From Pycnopodia helianthoides (taxonomy: Eukaryota > Echinodermata > Asteroidea > Forcipulatida > Asteriidae), in assembly GCA_032158295.1 (NCBI GenBank), contig CM063255.1, forward strand, positions 8,522,094 through 8,586,093: a DNA stretch of 64,000 nt. The letters run 5' to 3'. Both the position numbers and the translations under genes were made by a program. Positions 41,302 through 51,724 of this stretch are shown here, one piece after another. The notes below the pieces were generated by a model. It was not told where the DNA came from and searched no databases. It saw only the letters and a list, made by a program, of their open reading frames with translations. The number at the start of each line of letters is the position of its first letter. Within the stretch, counting starts at the first letter, position 1.

Positions 41302-43224
41302 GAGGTTCTTAAGGTCCCCAACACCTCGACACCCAATAACCTCCCCCAAGATGAACGCCACGCCCTAACACAGCTCCGCCAATCATCAGACATAGTGATT
41401 AAACGAGCTGACAAGGGGTCCGCAGTTGTAGTCATGAACACACATGATTATATAGCTGAGGGCCTCAAACAGCTCAGCAACACTGATCATTATATTGAAT
41501 GTGACACTGACCCTACTCAATCGTTTTCCAAACAAATCAGTGACACTCTGGTTAAAATTCACAATGCCAACGGTATCGAGAAAGATACGTTTAACTATCT
41601 CCTCCCACAGGACCCCCGTACAGCACGCTTCTACCTTCTACCCAAGATACACAAGCCCAACAACCCGGGTCGACCCATTGTATCTGGTAATGGTAGCCCC
41701 ACAGAACGCATTTCTGAGTTTGTCGATAGTTTCCTCAACCCCTTAGTCTCCCGCATCCCGTCCTTCATAAAGGATACCACAGACTTCCTCCATAAACTAG
41801 AGGAAGTCAAACATCAAATACCTGACTCTGCTATTCTGGTTACTCTGGATGTTTCATCACTGTATACTAACATACCCCATAATGAAGGCATGAGTGCTTG
41901 TGTCTCTGCTCTCAGGGCCAATAGACAATCCCGCCCCTCAGTGAGAGAGATTAAGGAACTCATCAGCCACATTCTCACTAAGAACAATTTTTCATTTACT
42001 GACAGACATTTTGTACAGGTACAAGGTACCGCAATGGGTACCAAAATGGCACCCTCATATGCCAACCTATTCATGTCTGACTTAGAGGGCAGACTCCTGT
42101 CCTCTGCCCCCAACCGCCCACTAGTTTGGTGGAGATTTATCGATGATATTTTCTCCATATGGTGTGGTGGTCAAGACAGCTTGGATGAGTTTATCGACCA
42201 TATAAACTCATTCCACCCCACCATAAAGTTCACCACTGAATACTCTCTCACAAGTGTGAACTTTCTAGATGTAACCGTAACTAAATCCCCTAATGGCATT
42301 ATTACGGATGTATACAGCAAACCCACTGACACCCACCAGTATCTTCTCTCCAACAGTTGCCACCCTAGTCACTGTAAGAAGGCAATTGCTTACAGTCAAG
42401 CATTACGTATAAGGCGTATCTGTTCCACAGATACTTTGTACAAAAGTCGTTCATCCGACCTAAGGAAACACCTTGTTTCAAGGGGCCACAGCGAACGCAG
42501 GGTCCAACTTGCCATCAACAGAGCCCTCAACATACCTCGTCACACTTTGTTGACCAACACGAGAACGAAAAAAGCCCCGACCAAGAGAGTTGCCCTAGTC
42601 ACCACCTTCCACCCTAAACTGCCTAAACTCTCATCAATCCTCAATAACAATATGAATATACTTCACTCCTCTAACAGGTTATGCTCAGCAATCCCTGAGC
42701 CCCCCATGGTTGCATTCCGCCGCCCTAAAAACCTGGGAGACATCCTAGTCAGGGCTAAACTCCCACCAGGTACATGCCAAACACCACCCATAACAGAAAT
42801 ACTAGGTTGTCACAAATGCACCCGCTCCAAGTGTAGAACATGTCTCTACATCAAACCGGCACTTAAAGTAAAGAGTCATAGCACTGGCTCTTCTTACAAC
42901 ATCAAGACCGACTCCCAATGTAGCACACCTAATGTAGTCTATGTTATATCATGTAAGAAATGTGGACTACAATATGTGGGAGAGACTAAGACCAAACTCA
43001 GTCTTCGCTTTGCGAACCATGTCTCGTCCATAAAGACCAAGAAACAGTACCCCGTCTCCATCCACTTCAACAGCCCCAATCACAACGTCAAAGATGTTGA
43101 ACTTATGGTGATTGAGGCTTGCAATGGTGATGACACACACCGCAAACTCAGAGAATCGCATTGGATTCACCAACTTAAGACAGTCCAACCCTTTGGACTT
43201 AACATCAACACCGGTGTCAAATAA
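41302..43224 (+). CDS. Penelope-like reverse transcriptase with GIY-YIG endonuclease, N-terminally truncated
   Basis: The protein would copy its RNA into DNA and cut the target. Counting residues from the GTG at 41395, visible landmarks are IKRADKGSAVVVM (residues 2-14), RFYLLPKIHKPNNPGRPIVS (fingers region), LDVSSLYTNIP (first palm aspartate, about 152), QGTAMGTKMAPSYANLFM, and FIDDIFSIW, the catalytic aspartate pair at about 248-251. A cysteine-rich linker follows (GCHKCTRSKCRTC), then CGLQYVGETKTKLSLRF, the GIY-YIG start at about 523. It ends HQLKTVQPFGLNINTGVK. The frame has no stop or shift over 640 codons, so the copy is young. Upstream of 41395 codons still fit the family (ERHALTQLRQSSDIV), so the true start lay further upstream and has been lost at the (TA)n tract. 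The 609 residues from the GTG fall short of a full-length Penelope protein. Confidence 0.95.
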   Translation, partial: EVLKVPNTSTPNNLPQDERHALTQLRQSSDIVIKRADKGSAVVVMNTHDYIAEGLKQLSNTDHYIECDTDPTQSFSKQISDTLVKIHNANGIEKDTFNYLLPQDPRTARFYLLPKIHKPNNPGRPIVSGNGSPTERISEFVDSFLNPLVSRIPSFIKDTTDFLHKLEEVKHQIPDSAILVTLDVSSLYTNIPHNEGMSACVSALRANRQSRPSVREIKELISHILTKNNFSFTDRHFVQVQGTAMGTKMAPSYANLFMSDLEGRLLSSAPNRPLVWWRFIDDIFSIWCGGQDSLDEFIDHINSFHPTIKFTTEYSLTSVNFLDVTVTKSPNGIITDVYSKPTDTHQYLLSNSCHPSHCKKAIAYSQALRIRRICSTDTLYKSRSSDLRKHLVSRGHSERRVQLAINRALNIPRHTLLTNTRTKKAPTKRVALVTTFHPKLPKLSSILNNNMNILHSSNRLCSAIPEPPMVAFRRPKNLGDILVRAKLPPGTCQTPPITEILGCHKCTRSKCRTCLYIKPALKVKSHSTGSSYNIKTDSQCSTPNVVYVISCKKCGLQYVGETKTKLSLRFANHVSSIKTKKQYPVSIHFNSPNHNVKDVELMVIEACNGDDTHRKLRESHWIHQLKTVQPFGLNINTGVK

Positions 43225-43764
43225 ATTCCCACTTCATTTACTGCTTACTTATTTATTTTATGTAATATAAATACAATTACTGGTAATAACCTGTTCTTTC
43301 AATGATTGATTTGTTTTCCATTCTTAAGTTGTTTTAAAAATCATATTTTCTCCACTGGCTAACTGTTACCGTTCTTTTTCTCGACAAGTTTTTTGGAGAT
43401 CGACCTGTTCTTTTCCTAATAACCCCTTCTCTCCACAGACTTGTTGTTCTATAATTACCTCCCTTTCACATTGCTGTATATACTTTGGTCCTGTTCCCTA
43501 TTGTTAATTGCATTTTACCCAATGCCTCGTGCCCCTTAATCTTGTCCTTTCATGTCTCCCGCCTGGTCCAGTAATCCTCCCTTTCACTGACCATCCTTTT
43601 GTCCCCACCACATAACTCTCATTGGCTCTTGACCGCCCCATTGTTTGTAAACTAATAACACTGATTGGCTATAATTTTCCCTCCTTTTTCTGGATACCAT
43701 CCCATTGTTCTTTGCCTCTCTTTTTTGCTATAAATGGATATGTTTTTCGTTTGTGCTTGTTTTT

Positions 43765-43803
43765 GCCTCTGACGAAGGTCCGGTTTGGATCGAAAGCTAA
43801 GGC
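43765..43803 (+). ncRNA. Hammerhead-ribozyme-like motif in the Penelope 3' region
   Basis: Order: GCCT (43765-43768), core CTGACGA (43769-43775), one extra A, stem GGTCC, loop GGTTT, stem GGATC, GAAA (43792-43795), GCTA, then AGGC (43800-43803) closing with GCCT. Core CTGANGA and GAAA are the conserved hammerhead residues. A two-pair stem III (A-U, G-C with no loop) would place the cut after the A at 43799. Penelope-like elements are known to carry minimal hammerheads of this kind. The extra base before stem II departs from the textbook form. Confidence 0.65.
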
Positions 43804-43816
43804 CATCTACCCTACA

Positions 43817-43821
<5 letters not shown>

Positions 43822-43852
<31 letters not shown>
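43822..43852. repeat. (TA)n tract at the 3' edge of the Penelope-like element
   Basis: About fifteen TA units directly after the Penelope 3' region. Confidence 0.92.
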
Positions 43853-43855
<3 letters not shown>

Positions 43856-44504
43856 TTACAGACTATACAACCCCGGAAAAAATGCTTGGGCCACGTGACA
43901 ATAAACATACCCCGTCCCATCCCCTTCTCCCCCCCCCCTCAATGTTGCTGCCCTGAGATGGAGCGTATAGATTGCGCAATGTTAGCCAACATTGACCGCG
44001 TGGGGGGGGGGCACGAGATATGACCGGAATTGTAGCTACCACCAAGGGGTGACTGTGGGGTGCTCTGACGGCACCCAAAAACCTCTCTCACACACACAAA
44101 AAGAAGAAGATGCTGCTCTATCCCATTACCTAACTGTAGCTGCCAGCCTGTCAACATATTTTGTCACCATACACTTGTAATCCGAATGGCAAACAGACTG
44201 ACTGTTCGATTGATGAGCGGAGAGTATCTGGAGTAGGTCTTGAAAGATGACTATTTACTCTCTCAGCTAAGATACACACTGGGCCCTGCCCTTTGTTGAT
44301 GATATCGATTTGTATCTATTAATAGGCTTTATTCAAATTCCCTCCATTTCGCCGATCTTTATTATGTACGGCAGAACCGCATTCAACATAAAGTTCTGAC
44401 CGACTGGCACTTCCAGCAAAGCCTCCAACTAATGTTTTTGTTTACTCCCGGGAAACTTGGGACATCCATAACGCCATTTGGGCATTCCGGTTTGGCTCTG
44501 TGGT
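43853..44504. other. No gene seen
   Basis: C-run and G-run rich spacer, similar in composition to the sequence before 41244. Confidence 0.45.
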
Positions 44505-44705
44505 TTATTTCCCTGCCTTTTCAGCTCTGTGGACCCCGGTTCGGACCGGAGCCTGATGGCAGGCGGATTGGGTTTTCAGTCCTTACCTGACTGCTTGGGT
44601 TTGCCTATGTATGGGTTTTACATCATCCCCATTATGAAACTGTCATTTCTTCAGCAGTTTCTATTCACATGTATCGTCAAGAAACCTACGGGTTACAGTT
44701 GAGGG
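44505..44705 (+). repeat. SINE-like family B copy
   Basis: TTTCAGCTCTGTGGACCCCG then GGTTCGGACCGGAGCC, then TTTTCAGTCCTTACCTGACT and a tail with AGAAACCTACGGGTTACAGT. Single copy, unlike the array at 18862. Confidence 0.68.
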
Positions 44706-44868
44706 TAGCTTGGTTTCATTAAAGCTCAAATAATATTAATAACGATCCTTTTTGTGTAACAGATTCAATTCAATATTTTATTAGTCATGTTAAAAGTACA
44801 TGAAATGTAGATGATAAATATGCACCGAGAATAGAGAGCAGTTGGTTTTTACCCTTTCACCGATGTAT

Positions 44869-45033
44869 GTAAAGCACTAGTATGCACAGTACTTTCCCGA
44901 GTTCTGTGATACAAATCCACAGGCATTTTACTTCGGTGGTGAATGTCCTGGGTTCGAATCCCACCCGAGTAACATGCCTTTGGAATTTGTTCACATCAGA
45001 ACTCGGGAAAGTACTGATTATACAGTGCTTTAC
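44869..45033. mobile_element. Inverted-repeat element with a tRNA-like box B inside
   Basis: The left end GTAAAGCACTAGTATGCACA, continuing GTACTTTCCCGAGTTCTG, is opposed by CAGAACTCGGGAAAGTACTG then TGCTTTAC at the right. The interior has CCTGGGTTCGAATCCCACCC, a box B shared with the family C repeat at 21375. Either a MITE captured a tRNA-like piece, or this is a SINE with inverted flanks. Confidence 0.75.
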
Positions 45034-46639
45034 ATAGACCCTGTAGTTTTTCACTATTGCGTAAACGCAATCAACATTCAAATTCTGGCGTACTACAAAA
45101 CCTTGACAAAAATTCATATTTTCTAGAAAACTTGGGGCGTGCAATAGCGCAAATTGCCACATTAATGGACCCCCCCCCCCAAAAAAAGTCCCTTCACCTG
45201 ATTGCTTGAGTTTTTCCCTTAAACTGTAATTTCTTCAGCAGTTTCTTCTTTACAAAAATATTTAAGCCTACTGTTACAGTTGAGTGGAGTTTTATACACA
45301 GCTGTATAGGCCTACACGAGTGAAAGTGTCAACAATTTAACGTTAGCGTCGCTGTCGTTCCATTTCTTACTTTTGGTTTAGTGTCATCGTTGATGAGACG
45401 TGTACGCGTGAAAGGCCTATCATTGGCTGAGAGTTATGCGCAGCGCGTACACACGTGCACGTTTCCGTTGTTTTTCATCAAAGATGGTGGTCAATGATTT
45501 CATGTGCAATCCCATCTATACAATGAACGGAAGACAGCCGATCAAACTTTCGCGCTCAATTTTCTTGGAACACAAGTTCTACACATTATGTTGCTTCTTC
45601 GCCCTATCACCCTTAAACATTCGCCACGTATTTCTTCCGGGCAGTGGTATTGATTATATAGAGAGCGCCTCCGAATGCTATCTTCTGTCATGTTACAAGT
45701 GCTTGCATCTATACTACTAAGCACCATGTTGTGTTTTATTTTGTAGCAGTCACTAATTGAGTTGCTGGGTCTGTCTCGGTTCTCATGCTTTTTCTTTGAC
45801 ATTCTGTTCGAGTTCTCCTTTACATCATAATGAGTTGAGGAAGCGCTTGTCATCAGTGGAAGCTGATCAGATTAAATGATTATGAGCTTACAGGGTCTCC
45901 ATAATCCCTTCACTAATCCCCTCCCCCCCCCCCCTGAATGGTGTATGATGAATTTGTCACTTGCGAAACAAGGGTCCTTTTGTTGCGGCAGCTTTTGTTT
46001 GTGAATGTTTTCTTGCAAGGGGAAAACAGTCTAAAATATTCACAGGCTTCTCTTACAGAGTTTGGAGTTTGTAGAGAGGAACATGCATGTTTCACAAGGA
46101 TTAGCGGATTAAGAGATTACGGTAAGATATTTCGCGGACTTGGGATGGGGAGATGAAAGGAGATGGTCGTGACAGGGGAAGTTCACAGGAGGATGAGTCC
46201 TCCAGTATGATCACTTAATCACCTTGACTTTTGTCAACACCCTGGAATAATTAAGTTTGGGATGTAACACTTAGTATGTATAACATATTAGAGCGCGAAA
46301 TTGTGTTGGAGAGTTAAACAATCAAATAAAGTTGGGGTTTTTTTTTTTAGAGGAGAGCCTAGTTATGGATACATGGAAGTACTACAAGTCTGCTTTAGAT
46401 TATATCAATATGTATTTTGTATATGGTATAGTACATCATGGGTGTTTGCTATGTGAACCAGAAACACCGGGTGTTAAGTGTTCTGGCATCTTTTACGTGC
46501 CCTACCAATCCTAGTTCACGAAGGACTTAGTGATCTAGTCCAGAACTGTGTATTGAGAGAGTTGCAACATGGATGGACCAGGTTTTTTTTTTTGGCTTAA
46601 TGTCCCATGATTTTTGGTAAAGCTTGATGACACAAATAA
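45034..46639. other. No gene seen; one stray repeat end
   Basis: No exon recognised. 46545-46585 (CCAGAACTGTGTATTGAGAG then AGTTGCAACATGG) is a solo copy of the end of the element at 47219. 46430-46515 resembles the tail of SINE family A. Confidence 0.45.
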
Positions 46640-46963
46640 GGATGCCTCATAAGTAGGGTGAACTTAATCACTGTAGCTCACAAGCTTGAGGAAACCGGGT
46701 TAACGCTTGGCTATGTGAACCAGAAACACCGGCCGGGAGTTAACCCCTAGTTGTTCTGGGTTCTTTTACGTGCACTGTCAATCCTAGTGCAAGGGACCCA
46801 CACTACGGTTTAATGTACCATCCTAAGGAAAAAGCAATTATGATAAAGCATCTTGCTTAAGGACTAAAAATGCCACGGCAGGGACTCGAACCCACACTCT
46901 GCTGATCAGAAACACCAGAGCTTGCGTCCGGTGCTCTGAACCGCTCGGCCACGACACGCGTTT
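46640..46963 (-). repeat. tRNA-Ser-derived SINE (family A), long reverse copy
   Basis: On the minus strand it begins CGTGGCCGAGCGGTTCAGAG. Box B is GGGTTCGAGTCCCTG, the body GCAAGATGCTTTATCATAAT, and the tail is as in 31085-31460. Confidence 0.78.
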
Positions 46964-47218
46964 TAGGATGAGTATAATTTTGTACACAAGCACATTTTGT
47001 CGAGGACTTCGAGTTTTTTCCCCATTATTTTGTTGTTGTTACGACGTCCCCATGGTGTTTTTTTTACACAAAACTTGTTTACACAAAACAGAACTGAGTA
47101 TATCCCTCTGTATGTCAAACCACTCAGTTCCCTTCGCTTAAGTCCCCTGACTAAAACAAAGAAGGGAAAAAATAAAATTAAAAGTGGGGCACCCATCATA
47201 AAATTGCACCCTCTTTGA

Positions 47219-47516
47219 CTTAGTCCAGAGCTGTGTATTGAGAGAGTTGCGACATGGAGGGAGTCGCGTGGTTGCTGGACGCGATTTTTCCCCCATACCA
47301 CACGCTGGCTATTGTATACATCACACATAAGCTATGGGCGCCTCCCCTGATCCCTTCACTGTAGACCCCGTGGTAACTGTGTGGTACACAAACAAAATTG
47401 CCTTGCTGGACGCCATTTTCGGTCCAAATGTAACGCAACCTGATGTGCAGTCTAGTCTGGCACCCCATGTGCGCACATGTCGCAACTCTCTCATTGCACA
47501 GCTCTGACTTAGTCCA
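47219..47516. mobile_element. MITE with GAGCTGTG-type inverted ends, carrying a nested MITE
   Basis: The left end GAGCTGTGTATTGAGAGAGT then TGCGACATG is opposed by CATGTCGCAACTCTCTCATT then GCACAGCTC. The interior is split by the element at 47282-47402. Confidence 0.78.
47282..47402. mobile_element. Short MITE with AATTTT-type ends, copy 2, nested
   Basis: Second copy of 20801-20919, sharing TGATCCCTTCACTGTAGACC and the GTGTGGTAC end. It is flanked by the direct repeat TTGCTGGACGC (about 47271-47281 and 47403-47413), which may be its target duplication. Confidence 0.72.
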
Positions 47517-47683
47517 CCCAACACCCCCCTCTGTTGCAAAATGACACACATGACAGTGTAACGGACACACCAGTTACTTCTATGCGTACAGTTTTTGATG
47601 GCATCATAGTCCATGACACAATCTAATTTGTGGATGCAAATGTGAGTAGGGTCTTTTTGATGGTGATGCGATTGCATATAGCA

Positions 47684-47880
47684 GGGCCCAATTTCATAGA
47701 GCTGCTTAAGCCGAAAAAGTTGCTTAACAATTGTCTGCTAAGCAGAAATGAGCAGGATACCAGTCACAAAGTGTACACGTGACATGATAGTTTGGCTGAT
47801 AACCTTACTCTGGTAAGCAGAATTTTGTTGCGCTTAGCTACTTCTTGTGCTTAAATGCATTAAGCTCTATAAAATCTTCT
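47684..47880. mobile_element. Degenerate MITE family E copy
   Basis: Starts GGGCCCAATTTCATAGAGCT then GCTTAAGC; the right end is decayed (TGCATTAAGCTCTATAAAAT). Confidence 0.65.
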
Positions 47881-49317
47881 GTTTTCCCCAAATACTTAAT
47901 TTTTGGTTGAATATTAAATTAAACAGTTATCTTTTGCCTCTTTGGAAGACAGAGTTTCACTAAAAGAGCCACCTGGAAAAATGTTTGTTTGGAATAATAG
48001 GTTATTTAAGATATTTCATTGTGGCCACTTCAGACAAGAACTTGTCCTGTCATAGGCCGATGTCTACATGCCGTGGAGTAGATTTGGAACCTGGAGACCA
48101 ACGTAACCACAGTTCAGAATATAATTACTGTCCTTCTTTCTATCTACTTCTGTGGAGTAGCCGTTGGGAGAACCGGGAACTACCTATATTATGTTTTCTT
48201 TTCCCCCTAATATACAGTTCGGTCAACTTGAATGTTGTTATCCTCCCCCCACACACACTTTCAGACTCGGCCACGAGTTTCTCCTCTTAAGTTAGTGCTC
48301 ACCCAAGCACGCATCCCGTTCCCCAACAATCAACAGGGAAGCCTTACAAAAAAAGTCACCAAGTTCTTGGATCAATATTTCCCAACAAAAGTTGATAGCA
48401 TAAGCCATGTCTTGTCCATTAATTGCTAATCCCTGTTTGGACTGAAGACGAGCGGATTAACCCGCGTGACCTCTGAGATGGAGAAGCCTTTCTCCGTATG
48501 AATGGCGAAGTAAGAGATAACAACATTGAGAGGGGAACTAAAAACTAGACATCATAAACACCAAGAACTCCATTATCCGTAAATCACTAATACATAATAG
48601 ATGATTTAGGAGACTTTATCTTCAGTTTACCCTCTTCTTTTTTTTGTCTTCTTCTCTTTGCTGAGTGTTTTGAGCAGTTGACTTTTTGCTCAATGAATCT
48701 TCTGTTTGACTAATTTGAGTTTGACGTAGGGGAGCGAGCTGTCTGGGACGGCTGGAGTTAGAATAGTATTTGTGGGGCTGTCATAGCGAGAGTGTATCAA
48801 AGGGAAAGTAAAGGGGATATGGGAAGAAAATGTCCCCCTCAACAAACAAACATTTCTAAACCACAACAACCCCAAAACAAACACCCCAACAAACAAGCAC
48901 CACAAACAAACACCACAACAAACAAACAAGAGGTGTTCCATGCCATGTCCGGATACCCAAACAACCCTTCCTCCTTAGAGCTTGAGCAGCCCTGATAAAT
49001 TGCAGCCCATAAGCCCAATTTCATGGCACTTCTTACCGCGGAATACGGAGCTTATTGTGGCCCTTAGAATTGGGCGCTTTACAGGGTGCCGTAAAGCGCA
49101 GAAAATGTGGTGAACATTGCCACTGCATAAGCATTGGACCCCGCCGGGGGCTTTGACCTGTGGCTTGGCTAAAGCACCCCGATGTCAGAGAAACTGATGA
49201 AGTTAAGAACAATACTGCTGTGGACATTAATCGATGTGTTCTCGTAGTACTCATTTTAGAACACCAACACCCATGTGGGTTCCTGTTTCTGAATGGAGGA
49301 TTGCCCTCGAAAGACTT
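47881..49317. other. No gene seen
   Basis: No exon recognised. 49012-49100 contains GCCCAATTTCATGGCACTTC and AATTGGGCGC, an end resembling family E. A CAAACA-rich stretch is at 48840-48935. Confidence 0.45.
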
Positions 49318-49530
49318 CCGGGTCATAATTACCCGGATATGGATCCCATGGGACTTGACCCATTTCTGGGTCAGTATGACCCGGGTTCATCGTCAAAATG
49401 ACCCGAAACGGATCAAGCTGACGCGAAATCAGAGTTTAAAATCCCATTTTTAACCACTGTTTCTGGGTCAGTCTGACCCGAAGGTTGATCAGCCCCCCCC
49501 CCCCCCCTCGGCCCCCGGACCCGGAACCAG
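49318..49530. repeat. GGGTCA-rich repeat (family F), copy 3
   Basis: Holds two perfect GGGTCA-n3-TGACCC sites: 49368-49382 (spacer GTA) and 49465-49479 (spacer GTC). Degraded variants and a C run lie between and after. Confidence 0.7.
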
Positions 49531-49770
49531 GAGGTTTCAGAGTCATGCATGTATGTATGGTCCTCCTGGCTAAAGCTGCCCCAGTCCATCAGAAACGATT
49601 CTGCGATACTTGGATGTCAGAATCCTTTCAACACTTGCACCTTGTAGTTGTACTAAGTCTGTTTGCACAAGCCCCGACCCCCAGTCCTGAGCCCCGTCTT
49701 GACCCCCACCCTATCCAAAAAGACAGTTATCATGGAGTACGCATTGTTGTTTTGTCTTCCAGACAAAGAC

Positions 49771-50145
49771 AGGGTGTACTTTTGGTAATTGTCAAAGACC
49801 AGTATCCTCACTTGGTGTATCCCAACATATATGCATGAAACAACAAACATGTGAACATTTGGGCTCATCTGGTCATCGAAGTTGAAAGAAATAATGCATG
49901 AAAAACGCACTTGTTGCATAGAATTGTGTGCTTTCAGATGCCCGAGAAAGGCTTCATGCCTGAAGCTCTTGTCAGATTTAAATTTGTGGATGCAAAATTA
50001 CCTATTTCTCTAAAACTACATTTACTTGTCGTTTCTAACAATATTTTATAATATCAACAGCTCTCCAGTGCTCTTTACCAAATAAGTTGTTCATGGTCAT
50101 TAACTTGTGGAGTATTACCAAACGCGTGCCTTTTGGTAATTTTTT
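49771..50145 (+). mobile_element. MITE family D, copy
   Basis: Contains GGTAATTGTCAAAGACCAGT and GGTCATCGAAGTTGAAAGAA, with a loose right end near 50140. Confidence 0.75.
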
Positions 50146-50639
50146 ACTCTTGTACATGTTCACCGACCAAACGAACTATTCAACGATAGCCTAGCGAACG
50201 ATGTACTAGTGAATGGATACCCAGGTACCCTGACTACATTGACCTCAAACATTGATTTGAACGAGCTTCTTGACAACCTCGAATCCGGTGTAACGAACAA
50301 AATGTGTGCATTTGAAATACGGTTTAGAGAACGAACATAACAGCAGTAGTCTGGTACCCTCTTATTTTGTCAAAACTCGGCTTCGCCTCGGGAAGATAGG
50401 CTACTCCGGGGATCACCTCGAGTGACTAGTTTTACTACGCCACTCGAAGCAGTCAATATTTGTATAATAGCGAATACTGTGACAGCAAATTGTAAATGGC
50501 TACAGGAACTCAAAAACACGTGACTCCAAGGAAGTACGAGTGAGACTTTTGGCCACAAACAGGATCCGTGTCTCTCTGGGTTGAAATGAATGAAGGTCGG
50601 ATTAGGAGCATGATGACGTGGATGGTGCAACCTCGTCCC
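50146..50639. other. No gene seen
   Basis: Spacer with no recognised element. Confidence 0.4.
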
Positions 50640-50955
50640 CATGGTTTACTTTATTTCCAACCATGTTTACAATAGTAAACCCTGGCAGGGAAACTCCTTA
50701 CTTGGACCCTGATTGGACAACGACTTTACTATATTAGCATAATGTTCCATATTCAAAGTGTCTAGAAGAATTACATCGTGCAGTTATTAAATCTTGTACC
50801 GGACCACGAGACTATATGACGAAGATGTGAATTTCGAACAGCAGCCAGACTATTCTAATGTGCATACTTATCCAAACATTTTGGATATGCAAATGATCCA
50901 ATACCAGGGTGAGAGAGCGGTCATCCTCGTACTGCTCGACACACCCTGGGGACGA
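50640..50955 (-). repeat. Dispersed repeat family L, copy 1
   Basis: Matches 55765-56066 in opposite orientation for about 300 bp. Shared blocks include GGATCATTTGCATATCCAA, CCAACCATGTTTACAATAGT and AGAGCGGTCA. The frames crossing it are short, so coding is doubtful. Confidence 0.75.
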
Positions 50956-51230
50956 GGTTGTGGATTGTGGTTTTTGGTGGAGGTGTTGTTGGTGGGATTT
51001 TCTTGTGCAATGGTTTAATCAACCAACAGTAATTGATCACGATTGGCCGTGCAGTTTTTTTTCCTTCACGAGAATAAGGACGGTGTTTTTGTTGCAATGG
51101 TTGTCTTCAACATGATCATACAGAACAAAACATTTGGCTAACCATTATTTGTAGAAATTTGTATATTCCTTTTTGAACATGTTGGGCGTCGACTTTCCTT
51201 CCAATTAAAGATTTCTGAAACATTGGCCGT

Positions 51231-51621
51231 AATGTAGAACTGTATGGGTTTTGAGGCATTGCATGGTGAGGTATCAGTATAGTGTACACTTTTCAGTCTC
51301 CTGACGATGACTAGAGCAAGCTAGTCGAAACGTTGAGACCAAAAGAACTCACTCCGCGGCAGTGCAGTTAATTACGAGAAGTCCCCCCGATCCACAAGCT
51401 AAAGTAGTAGTCCAGGCCGATTTCCTACCTCCCGCCCAGGTAGCAGTTAATAAGCAGGACAGTTCTTTTCAGAACTGAGAAGTCTCCCGAATTCCGAATA
51501 ACCTACTCCCCGGTAGTAGAATAAATAGCAAGACAAGTTCTCTAAAGAACAAATCTACACAGCAAGTAGATATTTTTACACATGGTGTTACCGCAAACCG
51601 AATATATAATGTAGAACTGTA
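51231..51621 (+). mobile_element. Small element with a hammerhead-like motif and 14-bp repeated ends
   Basis: AATGTAGAACTGTA occurs at 51231-51244 and again at 51608-51621, enclosing 363 bp with the motif at 51296-51339. The repeats may be a target duplication, or the sign of a 377-bp tandem unit cut just after one period. No protein is encoded. It may be the end of a Penelope element or a retrozyme-like non-autonomous element. Confidence 0.6.
51296..51339 (+). ncRNA. Hammerhead-ribozyme-like motif (best example)
   Basis: Stem I GTCTC (51296-51300) pairs with GAGAC (51335-51339). Core CTGACGA is at 51301-51307, followed by one extra T. Stem II GACTAG/CTAGTC (51309-51326) is six perfect pairs around loop AGCAAG. 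GAAA is at 51327-51330, then CGTT with a two-pair stem III and predicted cleavage after the T at 51334. All conserved core letters are present. The extra base between the core and stem II is shared with 43765-43803. Confidence 0.68.
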
Positions 51622-51724
51622 AGATGTATACACACATCAGGAAACGGTTATACCGCCTCGTAGCCGTAGTTCGATTGTTAGCAACAGTTTGAAATAAAGG
51701 ATTCGTGATTATAAAAAAAACAGT

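Larger units (their letters stand above)
41301..43826 (+). mobile_element. Penelope-like retroelement, 5'-truncated, between two (TA)n tracts
   Basis: The element has an open protein frame (41302-43224), a 3' untranslated region of about 600 bp and a hammerhead-like fold (43765-43803). It is flanked by (TA)n on both sides (41244-41299 and 43822-43852). Reverse transcriptase plus GIY-YIG nuclease in one frame is the defining arrangement of Penelope-like elements. The N-terminal portion is missing, as expected from incomplete target-primed reverse transcription. Confidence 0.93.

Noticed and set aside
43622..44023. A 133-codon protein after the Penelope element
   Set aside because: It crosses the hammerhead-like region and the (TA)n tract, so it is not a plausible gene.
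50794..51018. A conserved small protein in family L (frames in both copies)
   Set aside because: The similarity covers non-coding flanks equally and one copy is read in the opposite frame, so it is a repeat rather than a gene.
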